From positions 4,898,501 through 4,962,500 of the forward strand of contig JAVUNC010000019.1 in the NCBI GenBank assembly GCA_032173965.1: DNA of 64,000 bases. Direction: 5' to 3'. Positions 26,401 to 38,200 of the stretch are shown here, in pieces. The notes beneath the pieces were generated by a model. That model was not told the DNA's origin. It did no database searches and saw nothing but the letters and a program-made list of their open reading frames with translations. Origin of the DNA: Sitta carolinensis (taxonomy: Eukaryota; Chordata; Aves; Passeriformes; Sittidae). Numbering within the stretch: position 1 is the stretch's first letter; the number at the start of each line of letters is the position of its first letter. A program made the translations under genes and the position numbers.

Positions 26401-28025
26401 ATGTAACTTAAACATGCTTCCTTGCTCTTCTTGAAGTTTAACTTGTGTTCATTGGAGGACACTAAGCAAAACAAAACAAACAAACAAAAAAAATCAACTG
26501 AGCCCACAGCTGTCACAGCCCTTACTCAGATGGCCACAGGCTCTCCATTTCAGCATCTTTCTAGTATGGACACTACAGAGAGTCATCTTAAGCTCTGTGG
26601 TTTTGAAGATAAGCACACCTTTTAGTCCAATGGGAAGCAAGACAATGGGAAAAGCTGGAAATGTGATATGAAATGGCATTTTCCATAAGCAGCACACAGC
26701 TGTGCTTGAAATTTCCATTAATTTGAAACAGTGGATAGTCAGTGATGTCACACCACTGCCCTACTAGAATCAGGGAGCCATGAGGCTTTGATAACTTCAC
26801 AGTACATTGTGTCATATTTTGGGGACTACTCTCTTCATTTATTAATCATCACCTAAGTTTGTGATCCCACAGTGCTGCAGATTTGCATGCACACAAACAG
26901 ACCACTCCAGTACCAAAGGCTAAGCAATTCCCACAAAGATAAACAGAGAATTATTCTCATTTGAGTACAAGGCTACAGAGGCCACTTGTGCTTTTTACAT
27001 CAATAGGAGTTCAATTTATACTGAAACCAGCATGAAACTGAAACTTCGTTCCCATGAAGTCTAAAACTCACAACTGTATGACCCTACAACAATGCTCACC
27101 CATAAAAAGCCACCTGCAAGGCACATGAGGAGCTCACCAAGACACCTCCTACCTGGATGCTGTAGGCAAACAACTCAAACAATGGCTAAGCCAGGGAATC
27201 ACAGAACATGAGGGTTGGAAGGGAACTCTGGAGATCATCCAGACCAACCCCCTGCCAAGGCAGGGTCACCTGGAGCAGGTGACACAGGAACATGTCCTGG
27301 TGGGATCTGGAAGTCTCCAAAGAGGGAGAGACCACGAACTCCTCGGGCAGCCAGTTCCAGTGCTCTGCCACCCTCAATGTAAAGATGTCCCACATGCTGA
27401 GGTAAAACTTCTTGTGCTTTAGTTTAAAGCCAATGCATCACGTCCTGCTGCTGGGCACCACTGAAAAGTCTGGCATCATCCCTGGGCACTTGCCTTTGAG
27501 ATATTTATATGCATTAATGAAACCCCCTCTTCTCCAGACTAAAGAGCTCCCTCAGCCTTTCCTCGGGAGAGATGCTCCAGACCCCGGATCACCCGTGGTG
27601 CCCTCCGCTGGACTCTCTCCGGAGCCCCGTGTCTCTCCTGTCCGGAGGAGCCCGGATCTGGGCACAGCGCTGCAGATGTGCCCCACCAGGGCCGAGCAGA
27701 GGGGCAGGATCCCCTCCCTGACCCGCTGCCAATACCCTTCCCAGGGACACCACGGGCCTCCGGCCGGCAAGGGCACACCGCGGGCTCACAGAACAACTAC
27801 GGACACTTTGAACCTCCTTCCCGGCGCCAGGCGGAGAGAAGCTGAAACGCTGTGCCATTCAGAGCTCACCAGCAGAACGCACAAACCCGCCCTTACCCGG
27901 CTGCGGCGGCAGGAAGGGCAATGCAGGGGCAGCGGCAAGGCCGCCCGAATGGCGGAGCAACTCCTCCTCCTCTTCCCCACCAGCGCCGGCGCCTCCTCAT
28001 CCTCCTTCTCCAGGAAGCTGTCCAT
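17472..28025 (-). CDS. TAF1A: TAF1A, Pol I SL1/TIF-IB subunit (10 coding exons)
   Basis: TAF1A is a TBP-associated factor of SL1, which recruits RNA polymerase I to rDNA promoters in the nucleolus. Coding exons, 5' to 3' on the minus strand: 28,025-27,897; 26,461-26,292; 25,474-25,361; 24,368-24,170; 23,435-23,323; 22,474-22,316; 21,264-21,199; about 20,093-19,973; 18,927-18,767; 17,605-17,472. Recognisable stretches include EACLSYIQDALLQQQW, IKVPGVWDIFVKCYVD, EYAYNSKFPANPNAHVYL, EVIFAALDYAGW and QEWNSRKDWWPAFHFS, all close to human TAF1A in the same order. All introns have GT/AG ends. The exons total 1,366 nt, two short of a multiple of three, which matches two separately inferred missing bases (exon 1 and the 21,199 donor). 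Mended, the length would be 455 aa against 450 in human. The start codon has a strong Kozak context (GCGCCATGG). Orthology is firm. Whether the two one-base defects are real is open. Confidence 0.92.
19418..19780 (+). mobile_element. CR1 LINE 3' fragment, plus orientation, in a TAF1A intron
   Basis: The segment shows the CR1 order: the GACAGGACAAGGAGGAATGG-like stretch, the GATTAGATATTAGGAAGAAA-like stretch, then the tail with AAGGTCCCTTCCCACCC and ATTCTA. About 120 bases between roughly 19,565 and 19,675 do not match the usual CR1 text. They look like an internal replacement or insertion. Confidence 0.85.
20351..20620 (-). mobile_element. CR1 LINE 3' end, minus orientation, in a TAF1A intron
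   Basis: The plus strand begins with the reverse complement of the CR1 tail (ATCATAGAATGGTTTGGGTT) and continues through the conserved 3' region to about 20,620, where it is 5'-truncated. The terminal tail unit is well preserved, so this copy is probably younger than the others. Confidence 0.9.
24812..24851 (+). repeat. C12 followed by A28 homopolymer pair
   Basis: Twelve C (24,812-24,823) run directly into 28 A (24,824-24,851) within a TAF1A intron. No inserted element was recognised beside it. The length here is likely unreliable in sequencing. Confidence 0.9.
27195..27770 (-). mobile_element. Long CR1 LINE 3' fragment in TAF1A intron 1
   Basis: The reverse-complement CR1 tail starts at about 27,195 (GAATCACAGAACATGAGGGTTGG). 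It is followed by the conserved modules up to about 27,770, where the sequence passes into the TAF1A CpG island. The inner part is GC-rich and CpG-rich. The element ends only about 130 bases from coding exon 1, and produces most of a long plus-strand open frame (27,412-28,305) that I reject as a gene. Confidence 0.82.
27897..28025 (-). CDS. TAF1A: TAF1A exon 1 with apparent missing G
   Basis: The start codon lies at 28,025-28,023 and the donor GTAAGG follows position 27,897. As written, the exon ends in phase 0 with an Arg-rich, Cys-containing end (FLEKEDEEAPALVGKRRRS), and exon 2 then meets an early stop. Exon 2 needs one carried base (x+TG, then TCC TCC AAT). If the G4 run at about 27,981-27,984 had one more G, the exon would instead continue into a run of Glu codons and ELLRHSGGL. 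It would then end with one carried G, giving GTG across the junction. The Glu-rich reading also resembles the acidic human N-terminus. The one-base loss is thus supported by both phase and composition. Confidence 0.75.
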
Positions 28026-28086
28026 GGCGCCGCGGGCAGCCGGGCTCGGGCCGCGCCGCGCAGCTCGATGGGCGGCAGCGGCTTCC

Positions 28087-28190
28087 GCGGGCACCGGCAG
28101 ATCCCGGCGGGCACCCGGCAGATCCCGGCGGGCACGGGCAGATCCCGGCGGAGCACCCGGCAGATCCGGCCGGGCTCCCGGCAGACCGCG
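28087..28190. repeat. TAF1A: Short GC-rich minisatellite (about 20-22-bp unit)
   Basis: About four to five imperfect copies of a unit containing GGCAGATCCCGGCGGGCAC lie just upstream of the TAF1A start codon, in its probable 5' UTR or core promoter. Confidence 0.8.
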
Positions 28191-28261
28191 GGCGGCGCCG
28201 CCGCGGCGGGGGGACGGGCGGGAGGCGGCGGCCTGCGCGCTGAGGGCGGGGCGGTGCGGCC

Positions 28262-28575
28262 GCCGAGGGCGGAGCGGAGCCATGAGGGGAGCGAGGCTGC
28301 CATGAGGGCAGAGCGGCGGTGCCTCCATGAGGGCGGAGCGCGAGCCATGAGGGGAGCGGAGGCTGCCATGAGGGCAGAGCGGCGGTGCCTCCATGAGGGG
28401 CGAGCGCGAGCATGAGGGGAGCGAGGCTGCCATGAGGGCAGAGCGGGAGCCCTGAGGGGAGCGCGGCCGCCATGAGGGGAGCGAGGCTGCCATGAGGGCA
28501 GAGCGGGAGCCCTGAGGGGAGCGCGGCCGCCATGAGGGCAAAGCGGGAGTCATGAGTGCAGAGCGGCGGTGCCTC
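28262..28575. repeat. GC-rich minisatellite upstream of TAF1A
   Basis: An imperfect array is built from a roughly 20-base element, GCCATGAGGGCAGAGCGG and variants, arranged in higher-order units. One segment of about 65 bases near 28,405-28,530 is repeated almost exactly. Every unit carries a plus-strand ATG but no coherent coding frame. The array sits 240-550 bases upstream of the TAF1A start, inside the CpG island. Confidence 0.88.
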
Positions 28576-28649
28576 CGCGGCCCTTGGCTGTTTGCCTGCG
28601 GGACGGGGAATGAGGGATGCGGCACGGGCGCAGCTGGGAGTGCAGCGGT

Positions 28650-29071
28650 GCGGCTCAGAGGTGTCTGTTCCTAGCTGTGCCACACTCAGAGCGTGACTGC
28701 AACCGTGGTTAGTGCGCTGGTTACTCTGGAAGTGAACGAGCTGCTCCTGTCACTCCTCCATTAGCTGTATTGCTGCTTTCCTGTTCCTTTGCAACTCGTC
28801 ACGTTCTGCAGAAGGAAGAGATGCCTAATCAAAGTCCTGTGCATTGTAAAAGAATAATGTTGCCTGTGTTCCCGCAGAGTGACTGGATTTTGGGAATCCG
28901 TCTGCCTTAGCCGCACCATCTGGTTTTATACAGGTTTATGGTGGAACTTGTTTCTTTAAACCAGTTTGGAACTGAGTTTGCTCTGGGCTGTTTTGATGTA
29001 TGTGAAGTCCAGTTCCCCGTGTAAGATCTCACAGAGTTTTGTGTGGTTTGTGTGTTTGTGTTTTTTTTTTT

Positions 29072-29103
<32 letters not shown>

Positions 29104-31330
29104 CCCAGAACTGCCCTGGCATGGTAGGGCGAGTAAATAATAAACTGGCTCAGATTAAAGGTTCGTGTGGTGCAGTGTCCTGGTTTAGCTGTGATCAATA
29201 ACCAGTGTGGGGGTTTGCAGCATTTAAGCACTTAAACCTCAATATCATACCTTAATAGAGTACTTAATAAATTAGCGTGGGAATAACAGAAGTCTCCCCT
29301 TTATTTTTTATCCTGTGTTCTTCCAATAAAGGTCAGCATTTCAGTTCATAAGTATTGTTATTAATGGTAATTAACTTACTTGACTGACAACAATAAACCC
29401 TTAGATAGCACCACATCTTTATCAGTGCCATCTTCTTTGACTGTTGTTTATACTTTGGACCTTGTGTGAGTGCCCCAAGTTTGATGTCACTTCCTACAAC
29501 ACTCCTGATCCTCTGTTAGCTCAGTATTCTAATTTCAGAATCCAACTTAGCCCCCTTTTTTTGTAAAAGTTCTTATATCTGCATGCAAGGACATTTAGTT
29601 TTGGCTTGCTATTTTTATTTTCCTGTATCATACATAAGTGTTTCCTGATCCTTAGGTAAACTTAGCCAGCTGATCTTGTTAATGGGTATCAGCTACTTTA
29701 GTAGATATTTTAGTGCAGAAGAGATAGGAGAACTGCTTTGTGAGAGTAGATGAATGTTAGATACCTCATGTACAGTGGGACTACACTCATAGGTGAATAT
29801 ATGTTTCCAAGACTGGGGTTGAAGACTACTGGAAGGAAATTTTGCCTGAAATATCTTAATTGAACTAAGTGAAATATTTTTATTTTCTTTCACACATTGA
29901 GGAAAGCTAGGTATGTTAATAAGTGGCTATATTATTACCCTGAAATATTTGAAATTGTAGGAAATACTTGACAGTTGCAGCGGTAAACTTTTGCATATGT
30001 ATCAACTGCAAGCTACTCATTATTGCACAATAAAAGCAGTGACTTATACAAGTATGTAATCTTGTTTTTTCTTCACATCTCCCTTTCTTGCCCTTGTCTT
30101 TACAACCACAGACTCCATTATCTTTTATCTTGGTCCTTCATAAAGATAAGCTTGATAATTCATACTGATGGAAAATAACCAAACAGTTCTTTCTTCACAA
30201 GAAATTTGACCTAATAATGTGGGCATTACACAACAGGAAATATTAACGTTGAGGAAAGAATTCTTATCTCCCACTCATACAGTTATCACAAAATGTGACT
30301 TGAATGTATTTACTTCCATACTGTAAATTGCAACAAACTTCTAGATTTTCTGAGTTAGGCTTTCTTAGAGCTTTTAATCAGCCAGTATCAGTGATGGCAA
30401 ATAGGTATCACCTCGTTTTCTAAGATGTGAAACACAAAAATGACAACAAAATTGCAGGAGAGCTCCAGCCACTATTGTGCACTAGGCCTGGAGAGCACAC
30501 AGGAGCACTGGGTGAATGAACCCTTGCATTCCTGCAGCGTGTGGGGCCTGGGCAGACACAGGACTTGAAAAATTCCAGGGTGTCCATGGGATGCTGGACA
30601 AAGAGGGTCCAACACCTGTTTCTACCTTGACACTTTTTCATAGAGTGATTAAAATATTAAACTGTTCTAGGTGGGGGCTGAAAAAGAAACACGTGTTTTT
30701 CAGAGATTGCACAGCAGTAACTACGCCTGGATCTAAGGCCTTGTACAATGAGACTGGAAATGTGAGTCTGGAGTGAAAATCAATGGGCATGGGGATGCAA
30801 GAGGAACACATGCAATTAGCAACAGTGATTGCTAACTCTTGAGATGTAGCATTTAAAAGGGCTCTTAAAAAGCTCTTGAAAAAACCCTCAGCTGCTTCAA
30901 CAAGCACACACACACAAAAAAGTAAAATAAAAGTAGAATTATTCACCGTGACTATCAGTTCTGCGAGTGCCTATTCATTTTGGGAGCAGCTTCAGAATTC
31001 GATCTGGAAAACAGAAGAAAAATACAAAAAATTTGGTCATTTGATTCACCAGCAAGAGAATTCTCTTATATCACCTGTCCTTCTTAGTTGAGGCTTTTTA
31101 TTTTTTTGTCTATTCAGGCTACTGTGCTGAACACATAACATGGGTCTGAAAAAGAGAGAAATTTTGTTCATGTGCTTTGTGACTTCTGCTGTCATTTCGC
31201 CATTTTAGACCTCCAAGGCAGTATCAAGGTGATGGATGTGAAGAAAAGGCAATGGTAAGTGCAGGCACACTTGTGAGTAGCACACCTTTCGGCTTGCAAA
31301 CACTCAGTTTAAAATGTACCCTCCAGTGGA
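28650..31330. other. Intergenic DNA between TAF1A and MIA3
   Basis: No exon or RNA gene was recognised. The stretch contains a T-rich simple repeat (29,061-29,103), a short CA run near 30,905, and AT-rich unique sequence. Small open frames here have no family resemblance. It separates two divergent promoters, so shared regulatory elements are possible but not visible. Confidence 0.55.
29061..29103 (+). repeat. Poly-T tract interrupted by one G
   Basis: T11, G, T31. This is the complement of a poly-A tail, but no retroposon body is recognisable downstream. Confidence 0.9.
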
Positions 31331-32240
31331 AGCTGCGGCCACAGCAGGGCGAGGATGGGCCTGTCGGGGAATCCAGCGCTCGGCTGCTCGCTGCGAAAGC
31401 CGGCACTTTCCCCGGCGGGGTCACGGCTCACTGAGCTCCTCCGCTGCTGCACCGCAGCTGTGACCTCAGACTCTCGGAGGGCACCGGGCAGTGGCGGCTG
31501 CTCCTCTCCAGCAGAGATGAGAACTGCTCGGCGGGGCAGGAGGCAGAGCAGCCTGTTCGGATCGGCCGTGTCCTTACGGGGCGGCACCTACACCCTTTCT
31601 ATAGCGCGATCCTCAGCTAGGGAAACCCGCACAAATAAGCGGCAGCACCTTCCTTCTTTTCTGCAATACCCGGACTCCCGCTTCGCAGCGGCCAGGGCTG
31701 CTGCCTCCTCGGGATCGGGATGGGGATGGGGATGCTGCCGGCGTGGAGGGAGGGTCCGTGCGCTGCCCTCCTCCCGCGGCAGCGGCGGCGGCGGGGCCGG
31801 GCTTGTCCCTCCCCCGCCACATCGCCCTCCCGCCGGCGCTGCTGACGTGTCTGCTCCCTCCTTCCCCGCCCGGCTCCCTCCCTCGCCGGCGCCCGCCGAC
31901 ATGGCCGCAGCCGCGCCGCCGGACCCCCGGCTGCTGCTCGCCCTGCTGCTCGCCCTGCTGCTGCCGCCGCCGCCGGGCCCGCGCTGCGCCGCCGCCGCCT
32001 CGCCCGAGCGCGGCCGCCGCTTCGCCGAGCGCAAGCGCTGCGCCGACCTCGAGTGCAGCAGTGAGTGGGGGCGGCGGGCTCGGCCCCGGCCAGGGGGTTG
32101 TGGGCGAAGGTGCCTCCCGGGGGCTCTTCCCAAAGCCCTCTCCTTCCGCCGGATCCGGCTCGGAAATTTGGGGGAATCGGGGAAACGGGAACGCGACGCC
32201 CACGCGCGCCGTGCCTCGCTCCTCGGCCAAGTTTTCCCGC
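31330..32240 (+). promoter_or_regulatory. MIA3: CpG island, long-form MIA3 promoter
   Basis: A CpG-dense island spans MIA3 exon 1 and roughly 550 bases upstream. No TATA box is apparent. The frame of the start codon stays open upstream to about 31,355, so an N-terminal extension cannot be excluded. The ATG at 31,901 is preferred because the signal peptide starts immediately after it. Confidence 0.75.
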
Positions 32241-35200
32241 AGTTCCCTGTTTGGTTTTTTTCCCTCCCTGCAAAGCCCTCTCGTGATAAAGTCGCTCTCT
32301 GGGATAATTTCAGGACCGATTCGTTGGGACGCAGATGTCATCTTTCTAATTTAGCATTAATAATCAGCTTCATAGCGCACCCCTGAAGTGTAGTTCCCTG
32401 TGCTTTGTCAAACCCTTGACTAGAATGCTTGCTTTTCTTTTTTAGCTATCACTTGCTTTTTCGTTGTTTTTTTGGTTTGTTTTTTGTTTTTTTTTTTTTT
32501 TTTTTTTCTGGCTATAACTTGACTTGTTTGTGTTAATTATAGCTAAAAATCTCTTAGTTATACTTTCAATTTAGTTCTTATCTCTTGACCCAATCTGGAA
32601 AATAGCAGAGCGTTGCATGCGAGGAGGTCTTGTTTACTGCCAGTTAGCAAAGACACTTTTCATGTAAATTATTTTTAAGTCATACTCTTCTCTTTGCTTT
32701 CTTTGGACAGTGCTAATGTGCCGAGGGAAGGCCATGCGGGATTTTAAAGGTCCGGATTGTCGCTTTGTAAATTTTAAGAAGGAGAGAAGCGGTGTATGTA
32801 TATTATAAACTAATAGGAGAATCAACTGAGCTTTGGGCTGGAAGTGTAAGTACTGTAAAGCGTTTCTTCTGTTTGCTCCTCTTGGTAATCTATTTTCATT
32901 CCTTTTGCCTTTTAAGAGAATGCTTGGAGTTTTGAACATGGCTAAATAACAGAGTGAATGCTGCTTTGTCATGAGGCCGGTGGGAAGTGAGATAAGGTTT
33001 GATCAAACCGGAGTGCTGTGAAAAATGGGCAACACTAATGTGTCTAACAACTGTTAGAAAACTGCCTTTGTGTTGAAAACCTCCTCTTGCAGCACTGTCA
33101 GTGGTGGTGGCCACAGGCCTACCTGGAAGCTGAGCCTCGCTTCCCACTTAGGGGAGGCTTAAGCCTGTGCTTGTGTTTTCCCATGACGTGGTCTCATCCT
33201 GCACTCTGTAATCCAGCTAAAGATTGCTGCATGTGTATCTTTTAATTGTGCTTCTCGTCCTAATATTTATCTGCCTTCTTCCCCTTTTTAGCTAAGTTGC
33301 ATACAGAGTTAGAGGAAAATTAAGTACTAAAACTAGAAAGGATTAAGGTAAATTTGACTTCTAAAAAGTCTCTCTCAGCTGTGCTGTAGCAGCTTGCAGA
33401 GTAGTGGCCTTGTCTGAGTCAGCGTCCTTGGACAACCTGAGAGGTTTCTGCTAATGGAGAAGGAACATCCCCATATTTGCAGATGCTTCACAGAAAGCTC
33501 CTCTCGACTTTCATAAGCACCTTATTTGCCTGGCAGAGGCAGAACTGAGATACCACAGAGGAAGAGCAGTTTTTGTGGGCTTCCCTTGAAAATGTTGGCA
33601 ATCTAGAGGTTACTTGGACCTAGTCCCTGTTGCTTCCTCCCCGTGTTTCCCCTACATCCTTTTTAGTATCCAAATTGTTTGCTTCAACCTCTTTTCTTAC
33701 TCTGGTCTTCTACAAAGGATAAATAATTCTGATAGCAGTCTAGGGTGCTTGAAACCACACCTGGGTGTTGACTGTGGGGCCAGTGGTTTAGTGAAAATCA
33801 GGATGTATCACTTTCTCTAACCACTTCAGGCTGGGCGTGGACAGACAAGCTCTCAGTAGGAGCTGAATCCAATTAGAACAATACAGAAATGAATACAAAA
33901 ACTGCAGCACGTGGTTAAAGAAGAGTTAATAATTCTATCATGCTGGTAATTCCCTTCTGACATGTACTGTACCATAAATAATCTGGGTAATTAGCTGGTA
34001 CAGGTTTCCAGGGCTGCCAGTTCTCGAGATGCGGAGTAGCAGCGTGGGGCCAATTTTGCATCTTCTAACAAGGTATTATGTAGGCTACAAGATCAGACAG
34101 CAGGTTATGGTAATTGCTGAGTTAATATTCAGTTTAATTATTCACTGATAGGCAGCTCATGCAACAGTTAGGTGTGTCTCCAAGTTAAAAGGATGTTTGT
34201 TTTGAGTTCAGCAAGTAAAAGCTGCAGTTGGCTGGTTGGAAAGAACTGCAAAGCTCCATTTTATTTGCTCTCATTTTTCAGCTATGTTACATGATTTTCA
34301 ATGCTCCTTTTAGGGCAGTGCTGCCAGACTGATTCCTTTTGGTTGGTAGCTATAACCTTTATTTCTTTTATCCCTCTTTGACTGACTGCTGCTGCATTAA
34401 TCATAACTCTGCACCAGCCAGCATGGAAGCGCTGCAGCAAGGTCAGAGGTGCCTGCCTTTGCATTTTGAGTAGGGCCCTGGCACAGCTGCCCCTGTCCCT
34501 GACTCACTGATAGCACTGGGGTCTCTCTCCTGCAGTGTGCTTTCCTGTGTCAGATTTGGCTGGGCAGCCTGATTTCCCATGCCAGGTTTGGCTGGGCAGC
34601 TTGATTTATGCAGGCCAGCCGTGCCTGCTGTGTGAAATCTTGGAGCCAGGGGAAAGCTGCTTCTTGCTAATAAAAACCAGACTACCCTGTGAGACCTGCC
34701 ATCAAAAGAATTCCAGTGGAAGGCATGTTACCTTCTGCCATGGCCCTTTTGGGGTCTCATTGTATGACTTCATGTGGGCTTTGTGTGCATGATTTGATCC
34801 CGTCCATGTACCCTACTGCCTTTTTCCATTCCCCAGAATTTTGGGGTTTTTTGGGAAAGGATTTACTAGGGCAGAATAGAAGCTATGAAATCAAGGGCTA
34901 TCTGGAATTCTGATTTGTCAGGTGTGAGCAGAGGTCAGAGGAATGTGTGTATGAGAAGCTTCAACTAATGCAACCTGGGGCTTATTTCAAACAAGTTGTA
35001 AATACAGATTCTAATTCCAAAATCAATTTGAAGGAGCCAGGAGAAATACAGTAGTATTTCTGACCTGAAGGGAGATGATCTGATAAGAAAAGGAGCCTTT
35101 TACCAGGGCTGAAAAGTCTATAGCAGTTGGGACTCGACTTTATTTGCCTTTGCTTTTCTAATTCACTCCACCCTTTGCAAGCCATTGTTGATTTTTCTTT

Positions 35201-38200
35201 TCCCTGTGCCAGCAAACATGTTGTATTTTGACAAAATAGCTCCTTTATTTTGTGATGCCAGTCTTGAATGCTAAATTGCTTACAAAGCACACACTATGTT
35301 CACTGGGTATTTTGCATGTGAAAAAATTCTGGAACCCAGCTGTAATATATATTCTATACATTATATGGCCTGTAATTTTTACCAGGGCTTCCTAAACCTC
35401 AGTAGTAAACCAAAGCCAAATGCTAGGAAAATACTCTATGACCATTATTTGATAACATCATTTTATGTTATGAATTTTATTAATACATTAGTTGCAGGAA
35501 AATGCTTGATATTTTTTCTCCCAAAGCCAAAAGATAGAACATATCAGGTGCTCTCATTGTGTTCTGCACAGTGTCCTGCTGTAAATCAGTTTCCAGCATC
35601 AATCTCATTGCTTACACCATCAAGTTGTTGTATAGACTCCTGTGCATTTTAGCAGAGTCCAGAACTCCCTCCAAGTAAAACCCTGCTGCTCTTTCACAAA
35701 ACAATTTGTCAAGGACACTTTAAGACTGTTATTTTTATCTTATGGCAAAGGGATGAAATTAATACCTTTGATTCAAGGTTGAGAAAACCATTTCTGGCCT
35801 CATATTACAAGAAATGGACTTGACTGCAGATTGTGCCTTCTTTTTGTTGTTGTTTTTTGTTTTGTTGTTTGTTTTCAAACCTTGTACATAAGTTAGTAAA
35901 AAAGAAGGGTGGATAAAATTAAGTAAAACAGGAAGATAGTGTTTCTGGAGGACCCAGAGGGTCAGGGCAATACTGTGTTTTCTTAATACTACCAATGCTC
36001 AGCAGGTGCAAACCAGCTCTTCTTTGCCCTGTGTTCTGAAGTTTTAGTCACCTCTGATGCCTCTGCTGTGGGGATGTGGGCTTTAAGTTTAAGAAGATTT
36101 GAACATCATCTTCCCCAGCTGCCTGCTTTCTGCTAGATGGTGTGAGGGTGTGGCTCCTTGGGCAGTGAATCTGCAGCAGCTCCTGTACACGTGGCACCGG
36201 GGTGCAGATGTTGTACACACAGCCACGTGTTTTGTCCGTGCACAACTTTGTAGCTGGGAAGAGAGTGGGTATTTCTGCCTTATGCACTTGGCATCCATAG
36301 TGCCATTCCTCTGTCGTGTCTGTAGGGAATGAATGTTTCCTTTATTTGCACAATGAAGCATTTTTTTCCCCTTACAAGAGAGGACTTGTAAGGAGAGAAG
36401 CAGATGAAATTTTGGGCAGGCAGATCCCATATGGCTTATAAACCACAGAAGTGGCAAACTGGGTCACTGCAGAGGACTTGTATGGTCAGCAGCTTGGATT
36501 GCAATAAAGGAGGTTCCAATTGTGATGCCTGATTATAATGGTTGTCACAGAGATTAGAGTGTAAGGAGACTCTGAAGCTCCAACCTTTGTTTTCAGAAAG
36601 ATCATTAAAAACTGGAGTAGAAGTTTAGAGAGACAAATAAGCCAATTTACAATAAAACTCCAGTGTACCATGCAAAGACAAGCTTTTGATTTGACTTGTC
36701 TAAATGCATTTCCCATTCCCATTGGTAATTCCCAATAACAAACACGCATAGATGATCTGTTTTCAGTACGAGAGCACATGTGTTTGCAAAAGGTGGGAGG
36801 GAACAGTTTGGGGCTTCTTAATGCATGTGTAACTAACTTCAGAGATATCAGCTATGGAAGGTAAGATCTGATTGAGAAGTAGTTGAAAAAGGAAGTCCTG
36901 AAATGTATCAGTGCTTACTTCTCTTGCACATCCAAACAAACAACTCCAAAAATTATTAGTACTTATTATTTACTAGATACTAATTGCTTCTTTGTTTTTG
37001 TTATTTTTTTTATATCCTTGTAAATCCGGAAAGTTTCAGACAAGGTTAACCTGTTTCAGTGCTATCACTGTAACAATATATCTGTGTATCTTTAATATCT
37101 CATACCCAGTTTATTTTTGAATTTGAACTTTAGCTGAGTTGTCTCCCCACACTAACTCTTCAAGAAAATTGGCAATTGTCGTCTTTCTTCTGTAACAAAT
37201 GACTGAGGAAATTATCAACTTTATTTCTTTCCCCCAGATATTTTGGTTGTCTAGGAACTCTGTACCTTTCTAGGTGTTTCCACCAGGCTCTAATTACCTG
37301 AATTATCTAATCAGTGTAGTGATTGCATGCTATTAATATTGGCTTCTTGACAGCTGTTGTCAGAACTCTCAAGTAAGAGCATTATTCTGGGTAGATCTTG
37401 TCAGGTGAGTGATAAGAGATTCCTGTCTTCCCATGTTTGCCTTGCCTTAGCACATTGAAAATCACCAGTCTGTGACTGATTTTTGCTTGTGTCAGGCACA
37501 GAAGAGCAACAATGCACTTGCAGAGGGGAGTATATTTTCCACACAGGTTTTAAAATTATTAGTAATCGAGTACAATTTAGCATTTCCCTATAATCTGCTT
37601 CAAGAATTTTTTTTTCCATAAGTTGCAAAGTGAGCATATTTTGGGCTATAATACAGTGTATGGATGTAAATCTTATTAGTCAAAGATCCTCTTCTGCTTG
37701 CTACTTGAGAAAATCCTTAAGGTGTGTGTGGTGCCTCTGGAGCCTGCACTATGGCAGTTAAAGCACGTGAGCCACAAGGCCTGGGCTTTATTCACAACTC
37801 TCCTAATAATTTGTGACATGTCAGGCTTTAAAACATGAACAGTGAAACTTAAACCAACTTACAAGGCTGTTGTGAAATGTCAGTATAAAACTTCAGTGAA
37901 AACTCTTGCATAAACAAGGTGTCACTGGTCTTTTATTCACTGTGTTAAACTTCATTTAGAATATTTGAGATTCAGTTCAACAGATTTGCTACCGGTGTCT
38001 GCAATTTTTGTCATACTGTATTTTGTCATTTTGTATTTTGTTTATCGTCATGTCATTTCTAAACCTTCTTTACTGCTTTTTGTTTGTTTATGTTTGTTTT
38101 TTGGCAGGTTGGAAGTGATTTTGGATATTTTCCAAAGGATTTACTTGAAATAAATCATAACTATTCCAATGAGGAGCTAGAATTACCAACAGATGTAAGT

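Larger units (their letters stand above)
27780..28650 (-). promoter_or_regulatory. TAF1A: CpG island, TAF1A promoter
   Basis: This GC- and CpG-dense region covers TAF1A coding exon 1, its likely 5' UTR and upstream DNA. No TATA box is evident, as expected for a housekeeping CpG promoter. Much of the upstream half consists of two minisatellites (28,087-28,190 and 28,262-28,575). Confidence 0.75.

Noticed and set aside
27412..28305. Plus-strand open frame of 297 codons
   Set aside because: It is made of antisense CR1 and CpG-island DNA opposite TAF1A exon 1. The translation is low-complexity Arg/Ala/Pro with no domain.
27786..28683. Long minus-strand open frames in the TAF1A island (158-279 codons)
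   Set aside because: The minisatellite and GC content keep frames open. Only the part from the ATG at 28,025 matches a gene.
29170..29230. Possible avian LTR start (CCTGGTTTAGCTGTGATCAA-like)
   Set aside because: Only about 20 bases resemble the start of an avian ERV LTR. No LTR body, matching partner or target-site duplication is visible.
31588..32341. Minus-strand open frames of 181-242 codons opposite MIA3 exon 1
   Set aside because: These are GC-driven shadows of the CpG island.
31355..32386. 343-codon plus-strand frame across MIA3 exon 1
   Set aside because: Only 31,901-32,060 is coding. The rest reads through the GT donor into the intron, and upstream there is no supported start.
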